Source of the DNA: Trachythela sp. YZ-2020
Lineage: Eukaryota > Cnidaria > Anthozoa > Malacalcyonacea > Clavulariidae
Direction: 5' to 3'
Assembly: GCA_016169945.1 (NCBI GenBank)
Contig: JADLSH010000246.1
Coordinates: 19,132 to 83,131 of the forward strand
DNA length: 64,000 bases
Shown here piece after piece: positions 53,426-63,422 of the stretch (position 1 is the stretch's first letter; the number at the start of each line of letters is the position of its first letter). A program made the position numbers and the translations under genes. Under the pieces are notes generated by a model. It made no database searches and was not told the origin of the DNA. It was given only the letters and a program-made list of their open reading frames with translations.

Positions 53426-54714
53426 GTGACATCTCGATCGTCATCCTGGTCTTCGTGATCCTGACCGCGATCGGGGTGCCGCTGTTCGCCGCGGTCGGCC
53501 TTTCGACGGCGCTCGCGCTCTATTTGATCGACATCCCCTTTACCCTGCTGTCCCAGACCGCCTTCACCTCGCTGCAACCCTTCCCCTTGCTGACCATCCC
53601 GCTCTTCGTGCTGGCCGGCCGCCTGATGGAGGTCGGCGGCATGGCCAACCGCTTGATCGAAGTGGCGCGCAGCCTGGTCGGCAGTTACCGCGGCAGCCTC
53701 GGCCTGGTCGCCGTGGTGGCCTGCATGCTGTTCGCGGCACTCTCAGGCTCCGGGCCGGCGACCACGGCGGCGATCGGCAGCGTCACCATCCCGGCCATGC
53801 GCGAGGAGGGCTACTCCGCGCGCTTCGCCGCCGCGGTTTCGGCCTCGGGCGGGGCGCTCGGCAGCGTGATCCCGCCCAGCAACCTGCTGATCATCTACGG
53901 TCTGGTATCGGAGACCTCAATCCCCCGGCTGTTCCTGGCCGGCATCGTGCCGGGCTTGTTCGTCTCGGCCGTCTTGATGCTGGTGGCCTACGCGGTGGCC
54001 CGGCACAAAGGCTTCGGCGGCGGTGGCCCGGCCTTCAACTGGCGCGCCTTCCGGACCGCGGTCTGGCAGGGCAAGTGGGCGCTGGGCGCGCCGGTGCTGA
54101 TCCTGGGCGGCATCTACGGCGGCGTCTTCACACCGACCGAGGCCGCCGGAGTCGCCGTCTTCTACGCGCTCTTCGTCGGCCTGTTCCTCTACCGCGAGCT
54201 GACCTTCGCCAAGATCATCGAGAGCTTCCGCTTCACCGCGCTGATCGCCGGCCTGCTGATCCTGCTGACCCCGACCCTGGCTTTCGGTCAGCTGACCGCC
54301 TTCTACGACGTGCCGAGCGAGATGGAGCGGCTGATTACCTCGGTCACCGACAACCCGATCCTGGTGATGATGCTGATCGGCGTGTTCTACATCTTCATCG
54401 GCACCTTCATGGAATCCCTGGCGCAGATCATCCTTTTCACCGCCGTCTTTCTGCCGGTGGTGGTAACGCTCGGGATCGATCCGGTGCTGTTCGGTGTGTT
54501 CACCGTGATGACCTGCGAGATCGGATTTTTGACGCCGCCACTGGGCGCCAACCTCAACATCGCCGCGCGGATCACCGGGATCTCGATCGAAGAGGTCTCG
54601 ATCGGCGCCATCCCCTTCATCTTCGCCTACATCGTCGGCCTGGTGTTCCTGATCCTGCTGCCGGAGGCGACCCTCTTCCTGCCCGATTGGTTCTACGGCA
54701 AGAGCCTGTACTGA
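53422..54714 (+). CDS. dctM: TRAP transporter large membrane subunit (DctM family)
   Basis: 430 residues starting at GTG 53422, overlapping dctQ by 4 bases. About 12 membrane helices; LSGSGPATTAAIGSVTIPAMREEGYSARFAAAVSASGGALGSVIPPS and GVFTPTEAAGVAVFYAL are the DctM signature. It forms the sodium-driven transport channel with DctQ. Confidence 0.95.
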   Translation: MSDISIVILVFVILTAIGVPLFAAVGLSTALALYLIDIPFTLLSQTAFTSLQPFPLLTIPLFVLAGRLMEVGGMANRLIEVARSLVGSYRGSLGLVAVVACMLFAALSGSGPATTAAIGSVTIPAMREEGYSARFAAAVSASGGALGSVIPPSNLLIIYGLVSETSIPRLFLAGIVPGLFVSAVLMLVAYAVARHKGFGGGGPAFNWRAFRTAVWQGKWALGAPVLILGGIYGGVFTPTEAAGVAVFYALFVGLFLYRELTFAKIIESFRFTALIAGLLILLTPTLAFGQLTAFYDVPSEMERLITSVTDNPILVMMLIGVFYIFIGTFMESLAQIILFTAVFLPVVVTLGIDPVLFGVFTVMTCEIGFLTPPLGANLNIAARITGISIEEVSIGAIPFIFAYIVGLVFLILLPEATLFLPDWFYGKSLY

Positions 54715-54723
54715 AGGACACCC

Positions 54724-56310
54724 ATGCTCGATCTCGTGCTGCAAGGCGGAACCCTTTACGACGGAACCGGCGCCGAGCCGATCGTGGCCGACGTCGGTAT
54801 CGGTGACGGCAAGATCCGGGAGATCGGCGACCTCGTGGAGGCCGGGGCAACCGAGCGGCTCGATGTCGCGGGGCTCGCCATCGCGCCGGGTTTCATCGAC
54901 CTGCACACTCATTCCGATTTCACCCTGCTGGTCGATGGGCACGCGGAAAGCCAGGTGCACCAGGGGGTCACCACCGAGGTCGTGGGCCAGTGCGGCTTCA
55001 GCTGCGCGCCGGTGGCGAGCGACGCCGACATCGAGCACACCAGCGTCGGCTTCCTCAAGGGCTGCGCGGCGCTGGGCTGGCGCAGCTTCGGCGACTACCT
55101 CGAGCGCCTCGAAGCCATGGCCCTGGGGGTCAACGTCGCGGCCTTCGTCGGCCAGGGGACGATCCACCGCGCGGTTCTGGGCGATGCCCTACGCGCGCCG
55201 ACCGCCGAGGAGGTCGAGGACATAACGCGCCTGACCGACCAGGCCTTCGAGCAGGGCGCCGCCGGGCTCTCGACCGGCCTGGAGTACTGGCCGGGCAGCC
55301 TCTCGTCGATCGAGCAACTCGCCCCGGTCTGCGCGGTCGCCGCGCGCCACGACGGGCTCTATGCGACCCACGTCCGTAACCGCGACCTCTACTACGACCT
55401 CGGCTTCGGCGAGGCGATCGCGACCGCCCGGGCCGCCGGCGCCCGGCTGCAGATCTCGCACATTCAGCCGAAGTTCGGCGCGCCCGTCTACGCGATGGAA
55501 CATACCCTGGAGATGATCGAGGCCGCCACGCGCCACGATATCGACATCGCCTTCGATGTAATCCCGCACGACTGGTCGCACACGCGGGTCTCCGCGATCC
55601 TGCCCCAATGGGCGCAAGAAAGCGGCGCGCCGGCGCTGCTCGACCGCCTCGGCGACCCTCGCCTGCGCGCCCGCATGAAAAACAATCCCAACCCCATGTG
55701 GCGGCTGGTTCCGGCCGGCCGCTGGGGCGAGATCCGACTGCTGCGCTCGGACGCCAACCCGGGCCTGGTCGGCGCCACCTTCGAGGAGATCGGCCACGAC
55801 CGCGGCACGGAGCCTTGGGACGCGGTTCTGGACCTGCTGTACGAGGAAGGTGAAGGCCTGCATCAGCTGCTCTGGACCTCGCGCAGCTTTGCCGAAGACG
55901 ATATCCGCCTGTGCCTGCAACAGCCGGCCTGCGCGGTCATTTCCGATACCCTCGCCCTGGCGCCCCACGGCCCGCTCGAAGACCAGATCGGGTCCTTGAG
56001 CGGCTACGGCTGGGCGGCCCGGTTTCTCGGCAGCTACGTCCGCGACCAGGGCGTGCTCACCTTGAGCGAGGGCGTCCGCAAGCTGACCTCGGTGCCGGCC
56101 GAGCGCCTGAGGCTGTCGGACCGTGGCACCCTGACACCGGGCAAGGCGGCGGACATCGTGGTCTTCGACGCCGATCAAATTGCCAGCCGCTGCACCATCG
56201 CGCAGCCACGCCGCTACGCCACCGGGATCGCCCATGTCCTGGTAAACGGCCGCCTAGTCATGCGCGATGCGACCCGGACGGAAGAAAATCCAGGCTCCGT
56301 GTTGCGCTAG
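54724..56310 (+). CDS. N-acyl-D-amino-acid deacylase (D-aminoacylase family)
   Basis: 528 residues, amidohydrolase superfamily. DLHTHSDFTLL supplies the HxH metal site, GQCGFSCAP the bridging Cys, YATHVRNRD and ISHIQPKFG further His ligands. Enzymes of this family release D-amino acids from N-acyl-D-amino acids. It is 9 bases behind dctM, so uptake and hydrolysis are probably linked. The stop overlaps the stop of the convergent MmcQ gene in a shared CTAG. Confidence 0.9.
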   Translation: MLDLVLQGGTLYDGTGAEPIVADVGIGDGKIREIGDLVEAGATERLDVAGLAIAPGFIDLHTHSDFTLLVDGHAESQVHQGVTTEVVGQCGFSCAPVASDADIEHTSVGFLKGCAALGWRSFGDYLERLEAMALGVNVAAFVGQGTIHRAVLGDALRAPTAEEVEDITRLTDQAFEQGAAGLSTGLEYWPGSLSSIEQLAPVCAVAARHDGLYATHVRNRDLYYDLGFGEAIATARAAGARLQISHIQPKFGAPVYAMEHTLEMIEAATRHDIDIAFDVIPHDWSHTRVSAILPQWAQESGAPALLDRLGDPRLRARMKNNPNPMWRLVPAGRWGEIRLLRSDANPGLVGATFEEIGHDRGTEPWDAVLDLLYEEGEGLHQLLWTSRSFAEDDIRLCLQQPACAVISDTLALAPHGPLEDQIGSLSGYGWAARFLGSYVRDQGVLTLSEGVRKLTSVPAERLRLSDRGTLTPGKAADIVVFDADQIASRCTIAQPRRYATGIAHVLVNGRLVMRDATRTEENPGSVLR

Positions 56311-56657
56311 AGCGAGGCTCGCTGGGCCTTGGTCAGCTTCGCCACCACCCGGTCGTAGGAGTGCTTGATCAGATCTCTGACTTGGTCGCCCGAGAGCGAG
56401 CCGTCGAGCTCGACCGTGATCCAGTGCCGCTTGTTCAAATGGTAACCAGGTGTGATGCAGGCATGCTGCTCGCGCAGCATCTCACCCAGGAAGGGATCGC
56501 ACTTGAGGCTGATCGACGGGCAACCCTGCCGCCGCCCGGTCAGGGCGAACATCTTGCCGGCGACCTTGTAAACCTCGGTCTGAGGGCCGAACGGCTGCTC
56601 CATCCGGGTACCGGATAAAGCGGTCAGGTAAGCGTCGATCTCATCAGTCGTGATCAT
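56307..56657 (-). CDS. MmcQ/YjbR family protein
   Basis: 116 residues from ATG 56657. YKVAGKMFALTG, SISLKCDPFLGEMLREQH, YHLNKRHWITVELDG are the family core; the fold is a CyaY-like double-wing that may bind DNA. Role unknown. Convergent with the deacylase, sharing four bases. Confidence 0.88.
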   Translation of the reverse strand: MITTDEIDAYLTALSGTRMEQPFGPQTEVYKVAGKMFALTGRRQGCPSISLKCDPFLGEMLREQHACITPGYHLNKRHWITVELDGSLSGDQVRDLIKHSYDRVVAKLTKAQRASL

Positions 56658-56860
56658 CTGGCGGCCTTGTGGAGAGACTTCGGACAGTGCGACCATCGCC
56701 GATATCTCGGGATCGCTCCAGAACAAGATTGCCGTGCTGCCCCAGGTTAGACCGCGCGGGTGTTAGCGGACTTGCGCCCGGGTCGGCAAGGGGACAGCAT
56801 TACCTGGCCTCCGGCGCGGCATCCCAGCCCGGAGGGACTCAAACGGAGTTGCCCACGGGA

Positions 56861-57793
56861 ATGGCAAAGCTGTCGATGGCACGTCCGGGCGAAGGCCTCG
56901 GGCAGGGTGAGCAGGCCGGCGTTCAACCGCCGCGCCGGGGCTTCGCCATGCTGTTGATGATCGTCGGCTCGACCGTGATCAGCTTCGGCGGGCTCTTGAT
57001 CCGCAACATGGAGGCCGCCGATCCCTGGCAGATCAATTTCTACCGCTCGATCGCCTTCATGACCGCCGTTCTGCTCTTGCTGCTGTTCCGCTATCGCGGC
57101 AACACGGTGCGCCAGATCACCGCGATCGGGCGCGGCGGCATCCTGGGTGGCTTTCTGCTGTCGGGGGCCGGGATCGCTTTCCTGCAGTCCCTGACCCACA
57201 CATCGGTCGCCAACACGCTGTTCATGATGAGTGCCATTCCGTTTTTCGCCGCCGGCCTGGCCTGGGTGATCTTGAAGGAGCGGATCGAGCGCACCACGCT
57301 GATCGCCATGCTGGTCGCGGGCCTGGGCATCCTGGTCATGCTGGGCGAGGGCCTCGGCGCGGGCTCGGCCTATGGCAATGTCATGGCGCTGATCACCGCC
57401 GTCTGCTTTGCCGGCTATGCCGTCGTCGTGCGGCGCCAACGCGCTGTCGACATGGTCCCCACGCTTCTGGTTTCCGGCAGCCTGATCATGCTGACCTCGA
57501 TCATCGCACGCTTCGGAAACCTCGAGGTGTCGCTGCACGACCTGCTGCTCTGTTTTCTCTGGGGCGGCGTGATGTCCGGCTTGACCAACTACCTCTTCAT
57601 CATCGCCAGCCGGCATCTGATCGCAGCCGAAGTGACCCTCATCATGCTGCTCGAGTTCGCGCTCGGCCCGATCTGGGTCTGGCTGTTCGCCGCCGAAGTC
57701 CCGTCCGGCTGGACCCTGCTCGGCGGCACTCTGGTGATCGCCGCGGTCGCGGTCCGTGCCCTCCTGCAGCTTCAGGCTTCGGAGCGGAGGTAG
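56861..57793 (+). CDS. EamA/DMT superfamily transporter
   Basis: 310 residues with about ten membrane helices as two EamA repeats (about 25-150 and 170-300); FLQSLTHTSVANTLFMMSAIPFFAAGLAWVILKERIE and EVTLIMLLEFALGPIWVWLFAAEVP are typical. Probably exports a small metabolite or amino acid. Start ATG 56861; M70 of the long frame (56876) is an alternative. Confidence 0.88.
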   Translation: MAKLSMARPGEGLGQGEQAGVQPPRRGFAMLLMIVGSTVISFGGLLIRNMEAADPWQINFYRSIAFMTAVLLLLLFRYRGNTVRQITAIGRGGILGGFLLSGAGIAFLQSLTHTSVANTLFMMSAIPFFAAGLAWVILKERIERTTLIAMLVAGLGILVMLGEGLGAGSAYGNVMALITAVCFAGYAVVVRRQRAVDMVPTLLVSGSLIMLTSIIARFGNLEVSLHDLLLCFLWGGVMSGLTNYLFIIASRHLIAAEVTLIMLLEFALGPIWVWLFAAEVPSGWTLLGGTLVIAAVAVRALLQLQASERR

Positions 57794-57909
57794 CCCTGCA
57801 GGGCGTCGTCCTAAGCATCGGATTTTCTGCCCCCTACACCCTCGAATGCTGTAGGATCAGGACCGAATTCTTACGCTGGATGCGGTCGACCGGATCAGGA
57901 AGGGGCCAC

Positions 57910-58980
57910 ATGACCAAGATGCTCGTCCTTTCGAAACGCCAGCGTGCCGCTGAGCCGGGTTCGCTGCGCGAGCCAGACTTGGTGGTCCAGCTGCTACGCG
58001 AGAGCGATGCCATGGCACGCTACGCCCTGTCGAAGGGGCTGACCTTGCAAGGGGCCGTGGTTGACGCGCTCTGCGCCTCTTTGAATGCGGCCGCACGCGA
58101 CGCGCCGTTTGGCGAGGACAACCTGCCCGCCGACCTGAGCGAAGAAGATGCCAAGGATGGCTTGCGCGGTGCGCGCCTTCGAAAGCTGGTCTGGGTGCAC
58201 GAGCGTTTGGCCAAAGCGGTGGCGCCGGCAACGCCCGGGCCGGTGCTGTTTCTGAGCGCGCAGCGCGTCGACGCTGGACTGTTCCGATTTCTCGGGCCCG
58301 TGCCCGTGATCCGTCAGATGACCGTGGCGGCCGCGCTGAGCCTCTTGGTCTTTGTCGGCCTGGGCCTCTCGCCCTTCGTCACCTCCGGCGCCGGCGACAT
58401 CTTCGACTCCTCGGGTTTGCCGCTCCTGGTCAACGAGCTGTTTCTGATCGCCGCCGCCGGTCTTGGAGCCTCCTTCGCGGCCCTGTTTCGGGCCAACCGC
58501 TTCGTCGTCACAGGCACTTTCGATCCGACCTACGATTCGTCCTATTGGACCAGCTTTGCGCTCGGCCTGATCGCCGGGATCATCCTCTCCGAATTGATCC
58601 CGCTGGAGGAGGGTGCGCTCAGCGGCCTGGGCCGGCCGACGCTGGCCATGCTGGGCGGTTTCTCATCCCAGGTGGTCTACAGAATCCTGCGCCGCCTGAT
58701 ATCCGCTTTCGACAGCCTCCTGCGAGGCGAAAGCAGCGAGATCATCGCCGCCCAAGGTCAGGCGGTGAAGAGCAAGGCGGCGGCACAGGTCGCAGAGGCC
58801 CGGATGGAGCTGGCCAGCGACCTGCTACGCCTGCGCCAGAGCCTGGCCGAGGGCGCCGACGCGAAGGCGGCGGATCAACGCCTCGCGCAGATCCTGGAGC
58901 AGCTCCTGCCGCACGACACCAGCGTGCAGGAGTCGGTTGATCCATCGCCGCGAACGCAGCGGAAAGCTCCCGATACCTAG
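57910..58980 (+). CDS. Hypothetical membrane protein at the head of the AAA+ gene run
   Basis: 356 residues from ATG 57910 (AGGGGCC upstream). Soluble helical N-terminal half, then hydrophobic segments at about 137-155, 165-195 and 218-240 (IRQMTVAAALSLLVFVGLGL, LALGLIAGIILSEL), and a cytoplasmic coiled-coil-like C-terminus rich in Ala, Arg and Glu (about 280-330). No family recognised. Same strand as the next four genes, 155 bases before the coiled-coil gene, so it may belong to the same system as its membrane part. Confidence 0.65.
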   Translation: MTKMLVLSKRQRAAEPGSLREPDLVVQLLRESDAMARYALSKGLTLQGAVVDALCASLNAAARDAPFGEDNLPADLSEEDAKDGLRGARLRKLVWVHERLAKAVAPATPGPVLFLSAQRVDAGLFRFLGPVPVIRQMTVAAALSLLVFVGLGLSPFVTSGAGDIFDSSGLPLLVNELFLIAAAGLGASFAALFRANRFVVTGTFDPTYDSSYWTSFALGLIAGIILSELIPLEEGALSGLGRPTLAMLGGFSSQVVYRILRRLISAFDSLLRGESSEIIAAQGQAVKSKAAAQVAEARMELASDLLRLRQSLAEGADAKAADQRLAQILEQLLPHDTSVQESVDPSPRTQRKAPDT

Positions 58981-59135
58981 CGCATTTTCAATTTACATGG
59001 AGTCGGCGCCAGCTGCCTCGGTAAACCCCTGGTTTAAGTCCTTGTCGTTTGGTTTACCTAAGATCTTCAAATTTGTTTGATTGATGCCCATATATAGAGG
59101 TAAGCCAAGTGACAACAATTGGAGGCGCATAGACC

Positions 59136-60221
59136 ATGCAGGAGTTCGATTCCGTAATTCGCTCAGCCGAATCAGAAGTTCGCAAAGCCCAGGAAGAGAT
59201 CGAAGTCCTGACGTCGAAGATCGAGCAGGCGCAGACCAAGCTGCGCAATGGCGAAGACATCTCGATCGACATCGAGAGTGCGACCCTGGAAGACGTTCAC
59301 GCCCACCAGGAGGCGGTCAACGCCAATATCGCAGAGCTGATCATCGGGCTCGACGAGGTCACCGCCGGCTTCTCCAAGGACTTCGATTCCCTGCGCGAAC
59401 GCACGGCCTGGGAGTCGATCGTCGGCATGCTGTCGACCCACAAGGCGGATTCGATGCGCGAGGAACGGGTCCGTGCTGCGTCGATCGACGACAAGCTGCA
59501 GGACTTGATCGGTAAGTCGGACATCATCATCAATATTTTGCAAAACCAGCTCGATGTCCTGAACGACCACAAGTCCCGGGTCGAGAAAAACCTCTCCGAG
59601 ACCCTGGTCGAGCGCGAAACCGCCGTGTCCGAGCTCGAGGAGCTCAAGTCGGAGCTTCTGAAGATCGACCCGCAGATCATCGAGCTGGAAAACCGGATCT
59701 CGGTCGAGCAGCACGCCGGCGCGCGCACCAAGCTGGAAACCGAGCTGGCCGAGCTGAACGGCCGCTACAACGAGATGGTTCAGTCGGAACAGGTCATGCT
59801 CGCCCGCTCGCAGACCCTGGAGCGCTATATCGAGAAGGGCAAGACCTGGGTCGACTCGCTGCAGAACCAGGCGGCGACCCAGATGGTTCTGATCAACAAG
59901 CTGCAGACCGACACCAAGCAGCGCGTCGTGCTCTACGACGCACTCACCAAATCCCTGAAGACCGCGCAGCAACAGGATGTCGCGCACCGGATCAACGAGA
60001 TCGGTGTCGAGACCGACCGGGAAGCCCAGGCCGCCATGGCGGCAATCGGCTCGGCGACCCAGCACCGCATGGCCGAGATGATGGAATCCCACGAGGACCA
60101 CATGGTGTTCGCCCGCAAGGTGCTGGAGGAGAAAGCCAAATCCGACGAGCGTTTCGCCCGCCGCTTTGCCGAGATCGTCGCCAAACACGACAAGAACCTC
60201 TACGGACAGGAAAACGCTTAA
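59136..60221 (+). CDS. Long coiled-coil protein, possibly TelA-like
   Basis: 361 residues, almost all charged heptad-type helix (for example EVRKAQEEIEVLTSKIEQAQ, VERETAVSELEELKSELLKI). No membrane helix or signal peptide. The C-terminal half (LQNQAATQMVLINKLQTDTKQRVVLYDALTKSLKTA) has the QxxVNxxLxxxNxxL-like rhythm of the TelA (toxic-anion-resistance) family, but that is only a weak likeness. GGAGG about 12 bases upstream. Followed after 19 bases by a helical protein of unknown family; probable operon with the AAA+ ATPase at 61395. Confidence 0.7.
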   Translation: MQEFDSVIRSAESEVRKAQEEIEVLTSKIEQAQTKLRNGEDISIDIESATLEDVHAHQEAVNANIAELIIGLDEVTAGFSKDFDSLRERTAWESIVGMLSTHKADSMREERVRAASIDDKLQDLIGKSDIIINILQNQLDVLNDHKSRVEKNLSETLVERETAVSELEELKSELLKIDPQIIELENRISVEQHAGARTKLETELAELNGRYNEMVQSEQVMLARSQTLERYIEKGKTWVDSLQNQAATQMVLINKLQTDTKQRVVLYDALTKSLKTAQQQDVAHRINEIGVETDREAQAAMAAIGSATQHRMAEMMESHEDHMVFARKVLEEKAKSDERFARRFAEIVAKHDKNLYGQENA

Positions 60222-60240
60222 GGCTCGCGCTGGTCCGCTC

Positions 60241-61374
60241 ATGATGACGGCACCCAAAGGCGACCACGTCGAGTTCCGCGACAACGCGGCTTGCCGCCGC
60301 TATTTCGCCAAGTTCGAGCGCATCATCGCCCATCTGCGCAACGTCTTCGAGGTTGCGCCGGAGGACGAGCGGGCTCCGGTCGAACGCCAGGAAATCGACG
60401 TCGCCGAAGGCTATCTGCACAGTCTTGCCAACAGCTTCACCGCGCTGGCGACCAAACACCTCTTGACCGGGGTGGTCGCCAACCGCCTGCCCTCCGCCCT
60501 GGAGATCGATAGGACCGAGTCAGGCTTCCCGGTCCACCGCGAGCTGCTGCAACTGGCCAACGACCTGCCACAGATCGACCCGCAGCTCGAAAGCCTGCCC
60601 GGTCGCGAGCAGCTCAAGGCCTCCATGGTGGACCACCTGCTACAGCGCCGCACCTTCCCGCGCGATCTGCAATTCGCGATGAGCCAACGGATCTACTACG
60701 AGACCTTGCGCGACAGGACTCTCTTCCTGGCACAGAACGAACCGCAGATCACCGGGCTGGACAAGCGGGCCGTCATGCCGCGGCACTATCTGATCACCTG
60801 GGCGGTCTACGACAGCCAGACCAACCGGCCGGCGATCTATTCCCTGCTGGCGGAGGATAGCGGCGACCGACCGCTTGCCACCGATTCCAGGCGCTGGACG
60901 CGGGTTCAAAGTCATCTGCTGGCCCAATCGCTGTCGTCCCTGAAGCTCCTGACCATTGCACGGGGCCTGGACAAAGATTTCGCCGATCTCCACCCGAAGC
61001 GTCTGCGCCGCATTCTGCTCGGCCCGATGTACTCCCACACCTTCACTAAGCAGCATGGGCCCTTGGCCGAGATCCTGGCGGAGGCGGGCGGCGAACCGGG
61101 CATCGATTGGACCTTGGCCTGGACCGTTGAAACGCTCGTCTCCAAAGGCAGCGAACGCAGACCCTCGGGGCTGTTCGGCGAAACGGTAACCGAGATTTTC
61201 GATCTCGACTCCTACGATCAAGCTGCCGTCGAGGCGGGCGCCACCATGATCGAGCGCTCGATCCTCCTGCCGCAGCAACCCTATCAAGTGCTGATCGATC
61301 GCGACGACCCCAGCCTGCGCCGCTTGCGCACCTATGTGGTCGGGCCGGACGGCACCGTCCTGACCGGTGCCTGA
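60241..61374 (+). CDS. Hypothetical helical protein, 377 aa
   Basis: 377 residues from ATG 60241 (an ATGATG pair). Mostly helical, soluble; conserved-looking aromatic and charged patches FRDNAACRRYFAKFERIIAHLRNVFEV and MPRHYLITWAVYDSQT. No motif for a known enzyme. Between the coiled-coil protein (19 bases upstream) and the ATPase gene (20 bases downstream). I do not recognise the family. Confidence 0.7.
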   Translation: MMTAPKGDHVEFRDNAACRRYFAKFERIIAHLRNVFEVAPEDERAPVERQEIDVAEGYLHSLANSFTALATKHLLTGVVANRLPSALEIDRTESGFPVHRELLQLANDLPQIDPQLESLPGREQLKASMVDHLLQRRTFPRDLQFAMSQRIYYETLRDRTLFLAQNEPQITGLDKRAVMPRHYLITWAVYDSQTNRPAIYSLLAEDSGDRPLATDSRRWTRVQSHLLAQSLSSLKLLTIARGLDKDFADLHPKRLRRILLGPMYSHTFTKQHGPLAEILAEAGGEPGIDWTLAWTVETLVSKGSERRPSGLFGETVTEIFDLDSYDQAAVEAGATMIERSILLPQQPYQVLIDRDDPSLRRLRTYVVGPDGTVLTGA

Positions 61375-61394
61375 GGCAAACCGATGGTGACCCC

Positions 61395-63418
61395 ATGACC
61401 ACTGCCAAGACGTCGATGGAAATTCGCGAGGACGATATCCTCGCCCATTACGAGGCGGCCTATCAGCTCCTGAACGAGTTCGATCACGCGCCGCGGATCG
61501 CCAAGGCCCGCGCCGAGGCCCTGCCGGCGAGCGAGCCGGCATCCAGATCCGGCCTGCCGAGCCGCCGTGCCTTTCGATCGACCACGCCCGGCCTCAGCAC
61601 CCGCCGGCAGGTTCGGGCGAACCAGGTGCAGCTGGCCGACCGGATCGCGGCGTGCGACAACGGCGATCCTCTCACCAGTCCGCTGCAAGCAACCGTGCTG
61701 CGGGCCTTGCGCCGCGCCCTGGCCACCTCGACGGCGGTGGCCGACCTCTTCGCCGACCAGTCCGGCCTCGATACGCTGAAGCGCCAGAATCTCGAGGGCC
61801 GCTTGCCGGCCGCTGAGCAATCCGAATTCGGCGAGCTGCTCGCCAGCGCCTCGCTGATCGCGCTTTACAGCTTCGCCAACATGGCCGGCTTTCTGCTGAG
61901 CGACCACGCCGGCGAAGCGGAAATCAAGACCGGCGGGATCGAAGAGATCCTGACCGAGAATCCCGGCCTCGCCCTGAAAGGGGTGCTGTGGGAGCTGGAT
62001 CAGGTGCTCGGCCAACAGGCCCGCAGCGAAGCCGATCTTGTCCCCGCCATCCTGGCCTTCGCCGAGCAGGTGATGGAGGCGGTCAGCCTGCGCGCCCAGA
62101 CGGCACCGCGCCTGGAGCCCTTCAAGGCGGTCAGCTACCGCGTCGAGGCCGACGACTTTCAGATCGACGGCTTCTCGCCCAGCGTCCACGCGCGCTCCAG
62201 CGCAATACGCACGCACCTGCACCTTGTTACCCACCCCTTACCTTTTATGCTGCCATTACACTACGCGCCACACCACCATCACCACTGACCTTCAAGAAAC
62301 CTTCCGAGGTGGTCGGCAACCATATCGCCAAGTACCAATGCCTGAAGCTGGCGAAGATGCTGATGGCCTTCGATTTCGAGCGAGGCCTGAACCCTTTCGC
62401 CGACTTCGGCGGCTTCATCTTCACCTTCATGGGCGACGGCATGCCCGGCACCGGCAAGACCACGCTGATCCAGATGGTCGCAGGACTGCTGCACGACTAT
62501 TGCCAGAACGCCGGCTATCCCTTCCGTTACGAGAACCTCTCGTCGGACTCGATCGACAGCTATCAGGGCAAGTCGGCGCAGAACGCCAAGGCCTTCATCC
62601 GCTCGGTCATGGACCCGCACGTCATCGGCTTCGGCACGATCGACGATATCGACCAGATCGCCGGCAAGCGCGGCGACCGGCAATCCTCGGCCGGCCAGCA
62701 GGAGATCACCGCGGTTCTGATGGAGAGCTTCGCCGGCGCCAACACCGTGGTCCGGGGCAACTGCACCTTCGGCATGTTCTCGAACTATCCCGAGAATGTG
62801 GACGACGCGCTGCGCCAGCGCGCCGGCGCGCGCTGGCTGGTCGACGGCCCTCGATCGCGCGACGACTACATCGATATCCTGCATCTGCTGCTGGGCAAGA
62901 ACCACGATATCCCGGTCGGCGAACACCAGCTCTACGCCGCCCAGGAGATCAAGAAGGCCGTCGCCGCCTCCTATGAGCAGCACAGCCGCCCGCAGGAACA
63001 GGGGCTGGAGCGGGTATTCGATGCCGTGCTGAGCGAAATCGGCGAGCTCGATACGATCGCCAAGCTCGGCACCTACCTGAAGGCGATCCAAAAGGAAGAC
63101 GAGCGCTTTACCGGCCGGTCGATCAAGAACATCACCGACGCGGTGAAGGTCCGCTCCATGGACTTCGAGCTGCCCGACGAGTGGATGGAAGACCCGGAGC
63201 TTTTCCTGCGCAAGGACTACGACACCAAACGCGCCATGATCGGTGAGCTGATGCGCCCGATCACCACCGCCATGGTGATCCAGGAGGTCAACCGCTATGC
63301 CGACAGCGAGTTCCGCTACCGGAACACCTCGGATCAGGCGGCGATCGACAAGCAGGTAACCGAGATGCGCCGTCTGGCCGCCGCCCGGGCGCGTTTCACT
63401 GCCGAGCAGGGTCGATAA
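61395..63418 (+). CDS. AAA+ ATPase with N-terminal helical domain, frame broken at about 62205-62284
   Basis: The first part (61395-62204, 270 residues) is a helical N-domain. The second part (62285-63418) in a different frame holds NHIAKYQCLKLAKMLMAFDF, Walker A DGMPGTGKTTL, Walker B-like GFGTIDDIDQIAG, sensor region FSNYPENVDDALRQRAGARW and a helical lid. The N-domain frame runs into an odd His-rich tail and stops at 62288. An inserted stretch of about 80 bp, length 2 modulo 3, accounts for the shift; without it the two halves join. If real, the ATPase is inactivated or split; no plausible start codon exists before the conserved NHIAK segment. Confidence 0.75.
62205..62284. other. Roughly 80-bp stretch of unusual composition interrupting the AAA+ gene
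   Basis: It is rich in C, A and T (CACCTGCACC, TTACCTTTTATG, CACCACCATCACC) and less GC-rich than the rest of the gene. Both flanks read as the same protein in frames that differ by the length of this piece. Boundaries are estimates within a few bases. It contains no known mobile-element ends. Confidence 0.5.
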
Positions 63419-63422
63419 GACT

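Noticed and set aside
56307..56310. Shared CTAG stop of two convergent genes as a regulatory signal
   Set aside because: A palindromic stop overlap arises easily by chance in dense genomes.
62255..62288. Run of five His codons followed by stop, looking like a C-terminal purification tag
   Set aside because: Only five codons with mixed CAC/CAT, no vector sequence around it, and the reading frame is explained better by an inserted stretch in the ATPase gene.
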